This document shows positions 1-8,174 of a stretch of 9,636 bases of DNA, piece after piece. Position 1 is the first letter of the stretch. Each line of letters starts with the position of its first letter. The position numbers and the translations under genes were made by a program. Under the pieces are notes generated by a model that was not told the origin of the DNA, searched no databases, and saw nothing but the letters and a program-made list of their open reading frames with translations. The DNA comes from RPQJ01 sp963714645. GTDB lineage: Bacteria; Pseudomonadota; Gammaproteobacteria; Steroidobacterales; Steroidobacteraceae. The stretch spans positions 1-9,636 of the forward strand of contig CAVQQX010000190.1 of the NCBI GenBank assembly GCA_963714645.1. Reading direction: 5' to 3'.

Positions 1-598
1 CCGCGACTTCCGCGCCGAAATCCGTGCGGTAATTCTTCACGTACGAGATGCCCTCGATCGTGACGTCCCACGCCTTCCAGCCCGCGGGCGTCGCACGCAT
101 GCTGTAGTTGACCGGCACCGGCGTGCCGTTGTCTCGCGTCACTTCCGTGCGGACGGTGGCCTTGCGCGACGCCGGGTCGCCCTTGAACGGCAGGATCTTG
201 AGGCGATTCGCACTGAACTCCACGATCGCGTTGCCGTAGTTGCGCATGAGCGACTGGTAGAATGCGTCGATGAAACGCTTGCGCTGCGCCGGCGTCGCGG
301 TGCGCCAGTGCTTGCCGAGCACCAGCTGCGCCGCGTAGTCGACGTCGAAGTGCGGGAGCAGGTAGCGATCGACGAGCGCACGCAACTGCTTCGGGTCCTT
401 GCTGTAGCTCGACCGGTTGGCGTCGAGATCGCGCAGAAGGTCCTGCGAGACCTTTTGGATGAGGTCCTGCGGCCCCGGGCCAGGAATGGCGGCGGCTGGT
501 GCAGCCGGCGCGGCTTGTGCCGACGCCACGGCGATCGGCGCGATGCCGAACATTGCCGCGAGCGTCAGGGTTCCGAGCGTGCGGGTCGTGGTGCGCAT
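1..598 (-). CDS. mlaC: MlaC, periplasmic phospholipid-binding shuttle (C-terminus cut by window edge)
   Basis: MlaC carries phospholipids across the periplasm between the outer-membrane MlaA complex and the inner-membrane MlaFEDB transporter. The reading frame is open from an ATG at 598 to the left edge, giving 199 codons. The start shows a signal peptide: basic MRTTTR, a hydrophobic stretch to about residue 24, then ASAQA, with likely cleavage near residue 27-29. A low-complexity Ala/Pro linker follows. The mature part has family features: PQDLIQKVSQDLL, a central LVLGKHWRTATPAQRKRF, FYQSLMRNYGNAI, and near the end the GISYVKNYRTDF block that precedes the C-terminus in MlaC proteins. Compared with the roughly 210-residue E. 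coli protein, only a short C-terminal piece should be missing. A GGGAG ribosome-binding site overlaps the mlaD stop, with 7 nt between the genes, so translation is probably coupled. Identity is secure from the motifs plus the mlaF-E-D-C order. Confidence 0.93.
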   Translation of the reverse strand, partial: MRTTTRTLGTLTLAAMFGIAPIAVASAQAAPAAPAAAIPGPGPQDLIQKVSQDLLRDLDANRSSYSKDPKQLRALVDRYLLPHFDVDYAAQLVLGKHWRTATPAQRKRFIDAFYQSLMRNYGNAIVEFSANRLKILPFKGDPASRKATVRTEVTRDNGTPVPVNYSMRATPAGWKAWDVTIEGISYVKNYRTDFGAEVA

Positions 599-605
599 TC
601 GATGG

Positions 606-1115
606 TCACTCCCGGGGGGACGACGGCGCGGTTTCCGTCGCTGCTGGCGCAGCTTCCTTGCTCGCCGTGTTGAACAGGTACTTGCTGATCAGGTTCTCGA
701 GCACGACGGCGTCCTGGACCATCTCGACCTGGTCGCCGTTCTTGAACGGCTCTGCGGAACCACCGGGCGACAGGCCGACGTACTGGCCGCCCAGCAGGCC
801 CGACGTGAGGATGCTGGCGTCGCTGTCGTTCGGGATCGCGTTGTAGCGACCGTCGATACGCAACGTGACGACGGCCTTGAACAGCTGCATGTCGTACTGG
901 ATGTTCTCGACGCGACCGATGGTGACGCCGCCCATCGAGACGGGGGCACCCGGCTTGAGGCCGCCGACGTTCTCGAAGTCGGCGCGCAGGCGATACGACG
1001 TGCTGGTGAGCGAGAACTCGCGGTTCGTGGTCTGCGTGACCAGGAACAGGATGGCCGCGAAGCCCAGCAGCACGAACAGGCCAGTGGAAATGTCGATGGT
1101 GCGCGATGGACGCAT
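606..1115 (-). CDS. mlaD: MlaD, MCE-domain subunit of the phospholipid ABC transporter
   Basis: MlaD is anchored in the inner membrane; in known systems it forms a hexameric ring through which lipids pass between MlaE and MlaC. The 169-residue protein has a short basic N-terminus, one membrane helix at about residues 10-27 (STGLFVLLGFAAILFLV), then an MCE domain at about 39-117. That domain includes YRLRADFENVGGLKPGAPV, the glycine-rich GGVTIGRV, and SGLLGGQYVGL, the conserved pore-loop region. The segment VLENLISKYLFN matches the C-terminal helix that helps line the channel. The tail after residue 150 is Ala/Pro/Glu-rich and looks disordered. The length is close to the E. coli protein (about 183). 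A GAGG ribosome-binding site lies 6 nt before the ATG, inside the 28-nt gap after mlaE. Confidence 0.96.
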   Translation of the reverse strand: MRPSRTIDISTGLFVLLGFAAILFLVTQTTNREFSLTSTSYRLRADFENVGGLKPGAPVSMGGVTIGRVENIQYDMQLFKAVVTLRIDGRYNAIPNDSDASILTSGLLGGQYVGLSPGGSAEPFKNGDQVEMVQDAVVLENLISKYLFNTASKEAAPAATETAPSSPRE

Positions 1116-1143
1116 GTGTCGCCTCGGGGTCGGTCCGGTGTGT

Positions 1144-1917
1144 TCAGAGCATGAGGGCCGTGAGCAGGTAATCGAGGATCAGCGCGACGACGGCCGAGGT
1201 GACGACCGTGCGGGTCGTCGCACGGCCCACGCCTTCGGCCGTGGGCATGGCGTTGTAACCCTCGTAGACGGCGATGAGGCTGCAGGCGACTCCGAACACC
1301 GCACCCTTGATCAGACCCTCGGCCACGTCGTCGAGTTCCACCGCGCTGCGCATCTGCGACCAGTAACTGCCCTGGTCGATGCCGAAGAACTGCACGCCGA
1401 TGAGCTGCGCGCCGAACAGGCCGACGACGATGAAGATGACCGTGAGCAGCGGCATGGCGATCACGCCGCCCAGGAACCTCGGCAACACGACGCGACGCAT
1501 CGGGTCCACCGCCATGATCTCCATCGCGGCGATCTGGTCGGTGGCACGCATGAGCCCGAGCTCCGCCGCAAGCGCCGTCCCCGCGCGCCCGGCAAAGAGC
1601 AGCGCCGTCACGACCGGGCCAAGTTCCTTGAGCAGGCCGAGCGCGGCACCCGTACCAAGATATTCCTCCGAGCCGAATCGACGCAACAGGTCGGCTCCCT
1701 GCAGGCCCAGCACCATGCCGACGAACAGGCCGCACGTCATGATGATCACGAGCGAGAGCGCGCCCGTGTTGTACACCTGCTCGACGATCGACCGGACGTT
1801 CACCAGGCCGGCGGGAGTGATCCGGACGAGATGGAAGCCGAAGCGCGCGATGCGACCCGCCTGTTCGAACACGCCGGTGGCGCCGTCGACGAGTTCCCTG
1901 AGAATGGCCGGCATCAC
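1144..1917 (-). CDS. mlaE: MlaE, permease subunit of the phospholipid ABC transporter
   Basis: MlaE is the inner-membrane permease of the MlaFEDB complex. The 257-residue protein begins with an amphipathic N-terminal stretch (about 1-45). Hydrophobic segments follow at about 52-72, 88-110, 146-178, 200-220 and 234-256. The signature core is present: LLKELGPVVTALLFAGRAGTALAAELG (about 95-121), then MRATDQIAAMEIMAVDP, the cytosolic coupling region that contacts MlaF. Two starts are possible. A GTG at 1917 makes a GTGA overlap with the mlaF stop; the next codon, ATG at 1914, makes a TGATG overlap. A weak GGCGGG motif sits 7 nt before the GTG and 10 nt before the ATG, so I kept GTG without strong conviction. 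Either way translation is coupled to mlaF. Length and motifs are normal for the family. Confidence 0.95.
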   Translation of the reverse strand: MMPAILRELVDGATGVFEQAGRIARFGFHLVRITPAGLVNVRSIVEQVYNTGALSLVIIMTCGLFVGMVLGLQGADLLRRFGSEEYLGTGAALGLLKELGPVVTALLFAGRAGTALAAELGLMRATDQIAAMEIMAVDPMRRVVLPRFLGGVIAMPLLTVIFIVVGLFGAQLIGVQFFGIDQGSYWSQMRSAVELDDVAEGLIKGAVFGVACSLIAVYEGYNAMPTAEGVGRATTRTVVTSAVVALILDYLLTALML

Positions 1918-2771
1918 TCGAACACCCGCCCGCTCAACAGCTGCTCGTGGTAGTCGCTCGCCGGGTAGTGGAACGGTACGGGACCGTCGGCGAGCCCCTC
2001 GACGAACTGACGCACGATCGGCGACGGGTGCTCCTGCAGCTCGCGCGCCGTACCGCTCGCGACGACGCGCCCCTCCGAGAGGATGTAGCTCGCGTCGGCG
2101 ATCTGCGAGATCTCGCGCACGTCGTGCGTCACGACGATGCTGGTGATGCCCAGCGCGGCGTTGAGCGAGCGGATCAACCGCAGAACCACGCCCATCGAAA
2201 TGGGGTCGAGACCCGCGAACGGCTCGTCGTAGATCAGGATGTCCGGGTCCATGGCGATGGCGCGCGCAAGCGCGACGCGGCGCGCCATGCCGCCCGAGAG
2301 CTGCTGCGGAGACAGCTTCGCGGCCCCGCGCAATCCCACCGCGTGCAGCTTGGTGAGAACGATCGTCCGGATCAGCCGCTCCGGCAGCCGGGTGTGCTCG
2401 CGCAGCGGGAACGCGACGTTTTCGAACACGTCGAGATCGGTGAGCAGCGCGCCGTTCTGGAACAGCATGCCCATGCGCCGCCGCAACGCGTAGATGCCCT
2501 TGCGATTGAGCCGCGCGATGTCCTGGCCGTCGACGATCACCTGGCCACGATCTGCCAGCACCTGCCCCGTGATCAGCTTGAGCAGCGTGGTCTTGCCGGT
2601 GCCGCTCGGACCCATGATCGCAGAGACCGTGCCGCGGCCGATCGTGATGTCCAGCCCGGTAAAGACGTCCTTGCCCGAGTCCACCGCGTAGTGGACGTCG
2701 CGCAGGACGGCAATCGGATCGCGGCAGGCGGCCGGCGTCGCGCCAGGGCCGCTCGTGGGAGGTGTGGTCAA
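1914..2771 (-). CDS. mlaF: MlaF, ATPase subunit of the phospholipid ABC transporter
   Basis: MlaF hydrolyses ATP on the cytosolic face of the inner membrane to drive lipid movement through MlaE/MlaD. Numbered from the TTG start chosen here (285 residues), it has Walker A GPSGTGKT (54-61), Q-loop Q105, ABC signature LSGGM (158-162), Walker B ILIYDE (178-183) and switch histidine H216. MlaF-specific blocks include PLREHTRLP, GLRGAAKL and the C-terminal GPVPFHYPASDYHEQLLSG (264-281). In E. coli that extension wraps the partner ATPase near MlaB, so an MlaB should exist elsewhere. The frame stays open upstream to a GTG at 2837 and an ATG at 2876. Those versions add a low-complexity leader and would start within or just beyond the promoter and operator of the divergent regulator. 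The TTG gives a length nearest E. coli MlaF (about 269), with a weak GGA 6 nt upstream. Function is certain, the start is not. Confidence 0.93.
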   Translation of the reverse strand: MTTPPTSGPGATPAACRDPIAVLRDVHYAVDSGKDVFTGLDITIGRGTVSAIMGPSGTGKTTLLKLITGQVLADRGQVIVDGQDIARLNRKGIYALRRRMGMLFQNGALLTDLDVFENVAFPLREHTRLPERLIRTIVLTKLHAVGLRGAAKLSPQQLSGGMARRVALARAIAMDPDILIYDEPFAGLDPISMGVVLRLIRSLNAALGITSIVVTHDVREISQIADASYILSEGRVVASGTARELQEHPSPIVRQFVEGLADGPVPFHYPASDYHEQLLSGRVFE

Positions 2772-2811
2772 GGCTGATCCGGGGCTTCCGGCGGGCTCAA
2801 CGGGGATGCGA

Positions 2812-2820
2812 AGTCTAGCA
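2812..2820 (-). promoter_or_regulatory. Candidate extended -10 element for the mla operon
   Basis: Read on the minus strand this is TGCTAGACT, an extended -10 pattern (TGn followed by a hexamer matching TATAAT at 4 of 6). It would start transcription near 2805, about 35 nt before the chosen mlaF TTG start. I see no convincing -35 hexamer at 16-18 bp, so support is weak. If correct, it would exclude the longer mlaF starts at 2837 and 2876. Confidence 0.25.
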
Positions 2821-2860
2821 GAAGTGGTTGTTTTCACTCGGGCGGGGGACGGTCGTGGGC

Positions 2861-2889
2861 TTGGCTCCCGGCGCATATAGGACTAAAAT
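2861..2889 (+). promoter_or_regulatory. Sigma-70-type promoter of the suf operon
   Basis: TTGGCT (2861-2866) resembles the -35 consensus and is followed after exactly 17 bp by TAAAAT (2884-2889), one base away from TATAAT. Transcription should begin near 2896, leaving a leader of only about 15 nt before the regulator ATG. That leader has no Shine-Dalgarno match and even contains a CCTCCCC run. The -10 element lies inside the IscR-like site, so a bound repressor would block RNA polymerase. This is by far the most AT-rich stretch nearby. The prediction is from sequence only. Confidence 0.65.
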
Positions 2890-2899
2890 CGTCCCACTT
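2875..2899 (+). promoter_or_regulatory. IscR type-1-like operator over the suf promoter
   Basis: The core GACTAAAATCGTC (2881-2893) matches the core of the E. coli IscR type-1 consensus, GACTRWWWYAGTC, at 12 of 13 positions; the mismatch is C for A at 2890. The left flank ATA (2875-2877) also fits the 25-bp consensus, while the remaining flanks fit poorly. Its position over the -10 box and directly ahead of an IscR-family gene suggests negative autoregulation of the whole suf operon in response to Fe-S status. The consensus is from established IscR work; binding by this regulator is inferred. Confidence 0.65.
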
Positions 2900-2911
2900 G
2901 GTTCCTCCCCG

Positions 2912-3391
2912 ATGTTGCGCATCAGCAAACTGACCGATTACGGCACGGTGATCCTGGCCTGTCTCGCCGCGACGCCCGACCGGCGCCTCACTGCCACCGA
3001 GGTCGCCGAGCGCACGCGGCTGGGCCTGGCGACCGTGAGCAAGCTGCTCAAGTCGTTCCATCGCGCGGGCCTGCTCACCTCGGCGCGTGGGTCGCACGGC
3101 GGCTACCGGCTGGCGCGACCGGCCGCGGCGATCAGCGCCGCCGCCATCATCGACGCGATCGAGGGCCCGGTCGCGATCACCGAGTGCAGCGGCGCGCACA
3201 GCACCTGCGCACACGAGGTGTCGTGCAGCACCGGCAGTGCCTGGCAGCGCATCAACGGCGCAATCCGCCGCTCCCTCGGCGAGATCTCCCTCGCCCAGCT
3301 CGCCGGACAGGAAGCAGTCGCCGTGTGGCGGCTGTCGCTCGGCCAGGCGTCGCGTGCACCGGGCCCGCCCCGCGGCGCCGGCAGGATCTGA
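2912..3391 (+). CDS. Rrf2/IscR-family Fe-S-sensing regulator of the suf operon
   Basis: This 159-residue transcription factor has an N-terminal winged helix-turn-helix of the Rrf2 family: MLRISKLTDYGTVIL at the start, LTATEVAERTRLGLATVSKLLKSF (about 26-49), and a wing RGSHGGYRLARP (59-70). C92, C99 and C105 follow in the place where IscR binds its [2Fe-2S] cluster. The spacing here is CX6CX5C, against CX5CX5C in E. coli IscR. The opening MLRISKLTDYG and the position ahead of sufB are typical of the SUF-system regulator described in Xanthomonas-type gammaproteobacteria. It probably represses its own operon through the site at 2875-2899. The ATG at 2912 is chosen because the in-frame extension to 2828 would read through the promoter. 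The C-terminus after about residue 133 is a poorly conserved-looking, Pro/Arg/Gly-rich tail. Eleven nucleotides separate it from sufB. No symbol is given because sufR and iscR are both used for such genes. Confidence 0.9.
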   Translation: MLRISKLTDYGTVILACLAATPDRRLTATEVAERTRLGLATVSKLLKSFHRAGLLTSARGSHGGYRLARPAAAISAAAIIDAIEGPVAITECSGAHSTCAHEVSCSTGSAWQRINGAIRRSLGEISLAQLAGQEAVAVWRLSLGQASRAPGPPRGAGRI

Positions 3392-3402
3392 GGTCAGGAC
3401 GC

Positions 3403-4851
<1,449 letters not shown>

Positions 4852-4870
4852 AAACGCAAGGGAAACCCAG

Positions 4871-5626
4871 ATGCTGAGCGTTCGCGACCTCCACGCACGG
4901 ATCGGCGCCCGCCGGATCCTCCAGGGCCTGGACCTCGAGGTCCACGCGGGCGAGGTTCACGCGATCATGGGGCCGAACGGTTCCGGCAAGAGCACGCTGG
5001 CAAGCGTGCTCGCAGGTCGCGCGGGCTACGAGGTGACGCAGGGATCCGCGACGTTCCTCGGCGAGGACCTCCTCGGGCTGGAACCGGAGGAGCGCGCGCG
5101 GCGCGGATTCTTCCTGGCGTTCCAGTACCCGGTGGAGATTCCCGGCGTCAACAACGCGTACCTGCTCAAGGCGGCGCTCAACGCGGTGCGCGCCCGTCGC
5201 GGCGAGCCCGAGGTCGATGCCTTCGAGTTCCTGCAGCTCATCCGCACGCGGATGAAGCTGATGCAGATGGACGAGAGCTTCCTGAGCCGCGGGGTGAACG
5301 AAGGGTTCTCGGGCGGCGAAAAGAAGCGCAACGAGATCCTGCAGATGGCCGTGCTCGAGCCCAGGCTCGCTCTGCTCGACGAGACCGATTCGGGGCTCGA
5401 CATCGATGCGTTGCGCGTGGTCGCGAACGGCGTGAACAGCCTGCGCGCGCCCGACCGCGCCATCGTGATGGTGACGCATTACCAGCGGCTGCTCGACTAC
5501 ATCGAACCGGACTTCGTGCACGTGCTCTACGACGGCCGCATCCTCCGTACCGGCGACAAATCGCTCGCGCTGGAACTCGAGCGCCGCGGTTACGACTGGG
5601 TGCGCCAGGAGGCGACCGCCGCATGA
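4871..5626 (+). CDS. sufC: SufC, ABC-type ATPase of SufBC2D
   Basis: SufC is a soluble ABC ATPase that powers conformational change of the SufB-SufD pair during cluster assembly; it is not a membrane transporter. In 251 residues it shows Walker A GPNGSGKST (34-42), Q-loop Q85 in FQYPVEIPGV, the SufC form of the ABC signature SGGEKKRNEILQ (147-158), Walker B LALLDE followed by TDSGLDIDAL (166-180), and H-loop H203 in VTHYQRLL. The PVEIPGV and EKKRNE blocks separate SufC from transporter ATPases. It lies 19 nt after sufB, with an AAGGG motif about 9 nt before the ATG, and its stop overlaps the sufD start by 4 nt (ATGA). Length and residues are normal. Confidence 0.97.
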   Translation: MLSVRDLHARIGARRILQGLDLEVHAGEVHAIMGPNGSGKSTLASVLAGRAGYEVTQGSATFLGEDLLGLEPEERARRGFFLAFQYPVEIPGVNNAYLLKAALNAVRARRGEPEVDAFEFLQLIRTRMKLMQMDESFLSRGVNEGFSGGEKKRNEILQMAVLEPRLALLDETDSGLDIDALRVVANGVNSLRAPDRAIVMVTHYQRLLDYIEPDFVHVLYDGRILRTGDKSLALELERRGYDWVRQEATAA

Positions 5627-6921
5627 GCGCGACGGCTCCCTCCGCGGTCGTGTGCCACTACCGCGACGCGTTCGAGCGGGCTCGCCCGACGCTGCGCGGG
5701 CATGCGGCGCGCCGGGCCGCGGCGTTTGCACGGTTCGCGGAACTGGGATTTCCGGGCGCGCGCGAGGAGGCATGGAAGTACACGAGCCTGCGGCGGCTCG
5801 AAGCGCGTCGCTTCATCCCGCCGACCGACCTCGTCGGCCGGCTGCCGGCAGGCATGCCCGAGGCGCTTGCCGCCGTACGGGTCGCAATGGTCAATGGTCA
5901 CGCCCCCGAATCGCTCGAGTCGGTCGCGCCTCCCGGCGTGTCGGTGCACAGACTCGGGGCGGGCGATGCCCCGGGGCTGGACGACGGGGCATTGCGTGAA
6001 ATTGCCGGGGGTGGCACGGAACGATTCACGGCGTTGAATGCCGCGCTCGTGCCGGAACCGTTGCTGCTGGACGTGGCCGGCGGGAGGTTGGTCGATGACG
6101 TCCTGCAGGTGACGATGCATACCGCCGGCACAGGTCCCACGCTCGCGAATCCGCGCATCGTCGTGCGCGTTGGCCCGGGCGGACGCGCGAAACTGCTGCT
6201 GGAGCACACCGACGACGGCCTGCACGAGCACTTCGTCAATGCCGTGCTCGACGTCGAGCTCGCCGACGAAGCCGAGCTCACGGTTTACCGGCTCCAGCGG
6301 CCCGGTGACAAGACCTTCCTCATCGAGCGGATCGAGGCCCGGCTCGACGCGGGCGCGCGGCTGGTCGTGCGTGACTCGCAGCTCGGCGGAACCCTGTCGC
6401 GGCTCGATGCCGTCGTGCATCTGGACGGGAATTCCTCATCGGCCGAGATGACCGGCGTATTCCTCGCCGACGGGTCGCGTCACCTGGACACACACGTGCT
6501 CGTGCACCACCGGGGCGTCGGCACGACCAGCCTGCAGGACTACCGCGGCATCGCCGGAAACCGCGGCCGCGGCGTGTTCAACGGCAAGTCGATCGTGCAC
6601 GTCGGCGCGCAGAAGTCGAATGCGCGACAGGTCAATCGCAATCTGCTGCTCACCCCCGGGGCCGAGATCGACACCAAACCCGACCTCGAGATCTATGCCG
6701 ACGACGTGCAGTGCAGCCACGGCGCGACGACCGGCCAGCTCGATGCGCAGGCACTCTTCTACCTGCGCTCGCGCGGCCTGGACGAATCCCAGGCGCGGAG
6801 CGCCCTCACGCGCGCGTTTGCCGCCCCGGTGTTGACGCGGGTCGACCACGCGCCGCTCGCGACCCTCGTGCACGAGGAACTCGACCGTCGGCTCGAACGC
6901 CTGCTGGAGTACGCGGGATGA
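5623..6921 (+). CDS. sufD: SufD, scaffold partner subunit of SufBC2D
   Basis: SufD is a SufB paralogue that pairs with it in the SufBC2D complex and, in E. coli, is linked to iron acquisition for the nascent cluster. The 432-residue protein starts with a helical N-terminal region containing REEAWKYTSLRRLEA (about 47-61), a SufD hallmark. A beta-helix domain follows, with FNGKSIVHVGAQKSNARQVNRNLLL (about 314-338) and DLEIYADDVQCSHGATTGQLD. H366 in CSHGAT corresponds to E. coli H360, which takes part in cluster formation at the SufB-SufD interface. The C-terminal YLRSRGLDESQARSALTRAF is the SufC-docking segment. Its start overlaps the sufC stop (ATGA) and its stop overlaps the sufS start (ATGA), so translation is probably coupled at both ends. 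Confidence 0.96.
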   Translation: MSATAPSAVVCHYRDAFERARPTLRGHAARRAAAFARFAELGFPGAREEAWKYTSLRRLEARRFIPPTDLVGRLPAGMPEALAAVRVAMVNGHAPESLESVAPPGVSVHRLGAGDAPGLDDGALREIAGGGTERFTALNAALVPEPLLLDVAGGRLVDDVLQVTMHTAGTGPTLANPRIVVRVGPGGRAKLLLEHTDDGLHEHFVNAVLDVELADEAELTVYRLQRPGDKTFLIERIEARLDAGARLVVRDSQLGGTLSRLDAVVHLDGNSSSAEMTGVFLADGSRHLDTHVLVHHRGVGTTSLQDYRGIAGNRGRGVFNGKSIVHVGAQKSNARQVNRNLLLTPGAEIDTKPDLEIYADDVQCSHGATTGQLDAQALFYLRSRGLDESQARSALTRAFAAPVLTRVDHAPLATLVHEELDRRLERLLEYAG

Positions 6922-8174
6922 GCGCCGTGCACGCACCGATCGACACCGGGTCAGGCCGACTGGACGTCGAGGCGATCCGTCGCGATTTCCCGATCCTTGC
7001 ACGCACGGTGCACGGCCATCCGCTCGCCTATCTCGACAATGCCGCTTCCAGCCAGCGGCCGCGCGCCGTGATCGAGGCGATGTCGCGCTATTACGAGACC
7101 TCGCACGCGAACGTGCACCGCGGCGTGCACGCGCTGAGCCAGGAAGCCACCGACCTTTTCGAGGGTGCGCGCGAGAAGGTGCGAGGCTTCGTCAACGCAC
7201 GCTCGACGCGCGAGATCGTGTTCGTGCGGGGCACCACGGAGGCGATCAACCTGGTCGCCCAGAGCTACGGCCGTCCGCGGTTCGGCCCCGGCGACGAGAT
7301 CCTCGTGAGCTGGCTCGAGCATCACGCCAACATCGTCCCCTGGCAGATGCTCTGCGAGCAGACCGGCGCCTCGCTCAAGGTCGCCCCGATCACGACCGCG
7401 GGCGAGGTCGACGAGGACGGCTTCGCGGCACTGCTCTCGCCGAGCACGCGCCTGGTCGCGCTCGCGCACGTCTCGAACGCGCTCGGCACCGTGCTGCCGG
7501 TCCGCAAGTTCATCCGCGCCGCGCGCGAGCGCGGCGTGCCGGTGCTGCTCGACGGCGCGCAGGCGGTGCCCCACCTCAAGGTCGACGTGCAGGCACTCGA
7601 CTGCGACTTCTACGCTTTTTCGGCGCACAAGATGTGCGGTCCGACCGGCATCGGCGTGCTCTACGGCCGCGAGGCGCTGCTGCGCGAGATGCCGCCGTGG
7701 CAGGGCGGCGGCGACATGATCCTCGCCGTCTCGTTCACGGGCACGATATACAACGACCTGCCCTGGAAGTTCGAGGCCGGCACGCCCGCCATTGCCGAGG
7801 CGGTGGGGCTCGGCGCGGCGGTGGATTACCTCGAGGCGCACGGCATGGAGCGCATCGCCGCCGCGGAGCATGAACTGCTCATGTACGCGAACCAGCGGCT
7901 GGCGGCGATCCCCGGCCTGCGGTTCGTGGGTACCGCCAGGGACAAGGCTGCGGTCGTGTCGTTCGCGCTCGAGGGAATCCATCCGCACGATCTCGGCACC
8001 ATCCTCGACCACGAAGGCGTCGCGATCCGGACGGGTCACCACTGCGCGATGCCGGTCATGGAGTTCTTCGGCCTGCCGGCCACCGCACGCGCCTCGTTCG
8101 CGTTCTACAACACGCGCAGCGAGGTCGACCAGCTCGTCGCCGCACTGCACAGCGCCCGGGAGATGCTCGGCTGA
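6918..8174 (+). CDS. sufS: SufS, PLP-dependent cysteine desulfurase
   Basis: SufS removes sulfur from L-cysteine, forming alanine and an enzyme persulfide that is passed to an acceptor. The 418-residue protein is a class-V-aminotransferase-fold group II desulfurase. AYLDNAASSQRP comes near the start, and EHHANIVPWQ carries the cofactor-stacking histidine. LLDGAQAVPHLKVD is the aspartate/glutamine region. The PLP lysine K238 sits in SAHKMCGPTGIG, and RTGHHCAMP places the catalytic cysteine at C376. A notable feature is HPHD (355-358): H357 lies 19 residues before C376, exactly where B. subtilis SufS has H342, the histidine that takes a zinc ligand position when SufU docks; E. coli SufS has HAYD there. 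The ATG at 6918 overlaps the sufD stop by 4 nt; a longer frame back to 6711 lies inside sufD and was not used. The stop shares one base with the sufU start (TGATG). Confidence 0.96.
   Translation: MSAVHAPIDTGSGRLDVEAIRRDFPILARTVHGHPLAYLDNAASSQRPRAVIEAMSRYYETSHANVHRGVHALSQEATDLFEGAREKVRGFVNARSTREIVFVRGTTEAINLVAQSYGRPRFGPGDEILVSWLEHHANIVPWQMLCEQTGASLKVAPITTAGEVDEDGFAALLSPSTRLVALAHVSNALGTVLPVRKFIRAARERGVPVLLDGAQAVPHLKVDVQALDCDFYAFSAHKMCGPTGIGVLYGREALLREMPPWQGGGDMILAVSFTGTIYNDLPWKFEAGTPAIAEAVGLGAAVDYLEAHGMERIAAAEHELLMYANQRLAAIPGLRFVGTARDKAAVVSFALEGIHPHDLGTILDHEGVAIRTGHHCAMPVMEFFGLPATARASFAFYNTRSEVDQLVAALHSAREMLG

Noticed and set aside
865..1953. Plus-strand open frame of 362 codons across mlaD and mlaE
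   Set aside because: It is His/Glu/Arg-rich with no membrane or domain pattern, antisense to two well-supported mla genes.
3184..3402. N-terminal extension of SufB starting inside the regulator gene
   Set aside because: The extension is Arg/Gln-rich, overlaps the conserved cysteine region of the regulator in another frame, and SufB proteins begin near the ATG at 3403.
6711..6917. Earlier start for SufS inside sufD
   Set aside because: The extra 69 codons overlap the conserved C-terminus of SufD in another frame; the ATG at 6918 with its ATGA overlap gives the normal family length.
6951..8150. Long open frame on the minus strand opposite sufS (399 codons)
   Set aside because: The composition is Arg/Ala/His-rich without family motifs, and the plus strand encodes an intact SufS with all catalytic residues. 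It is a frame shadow caused by high G+C.
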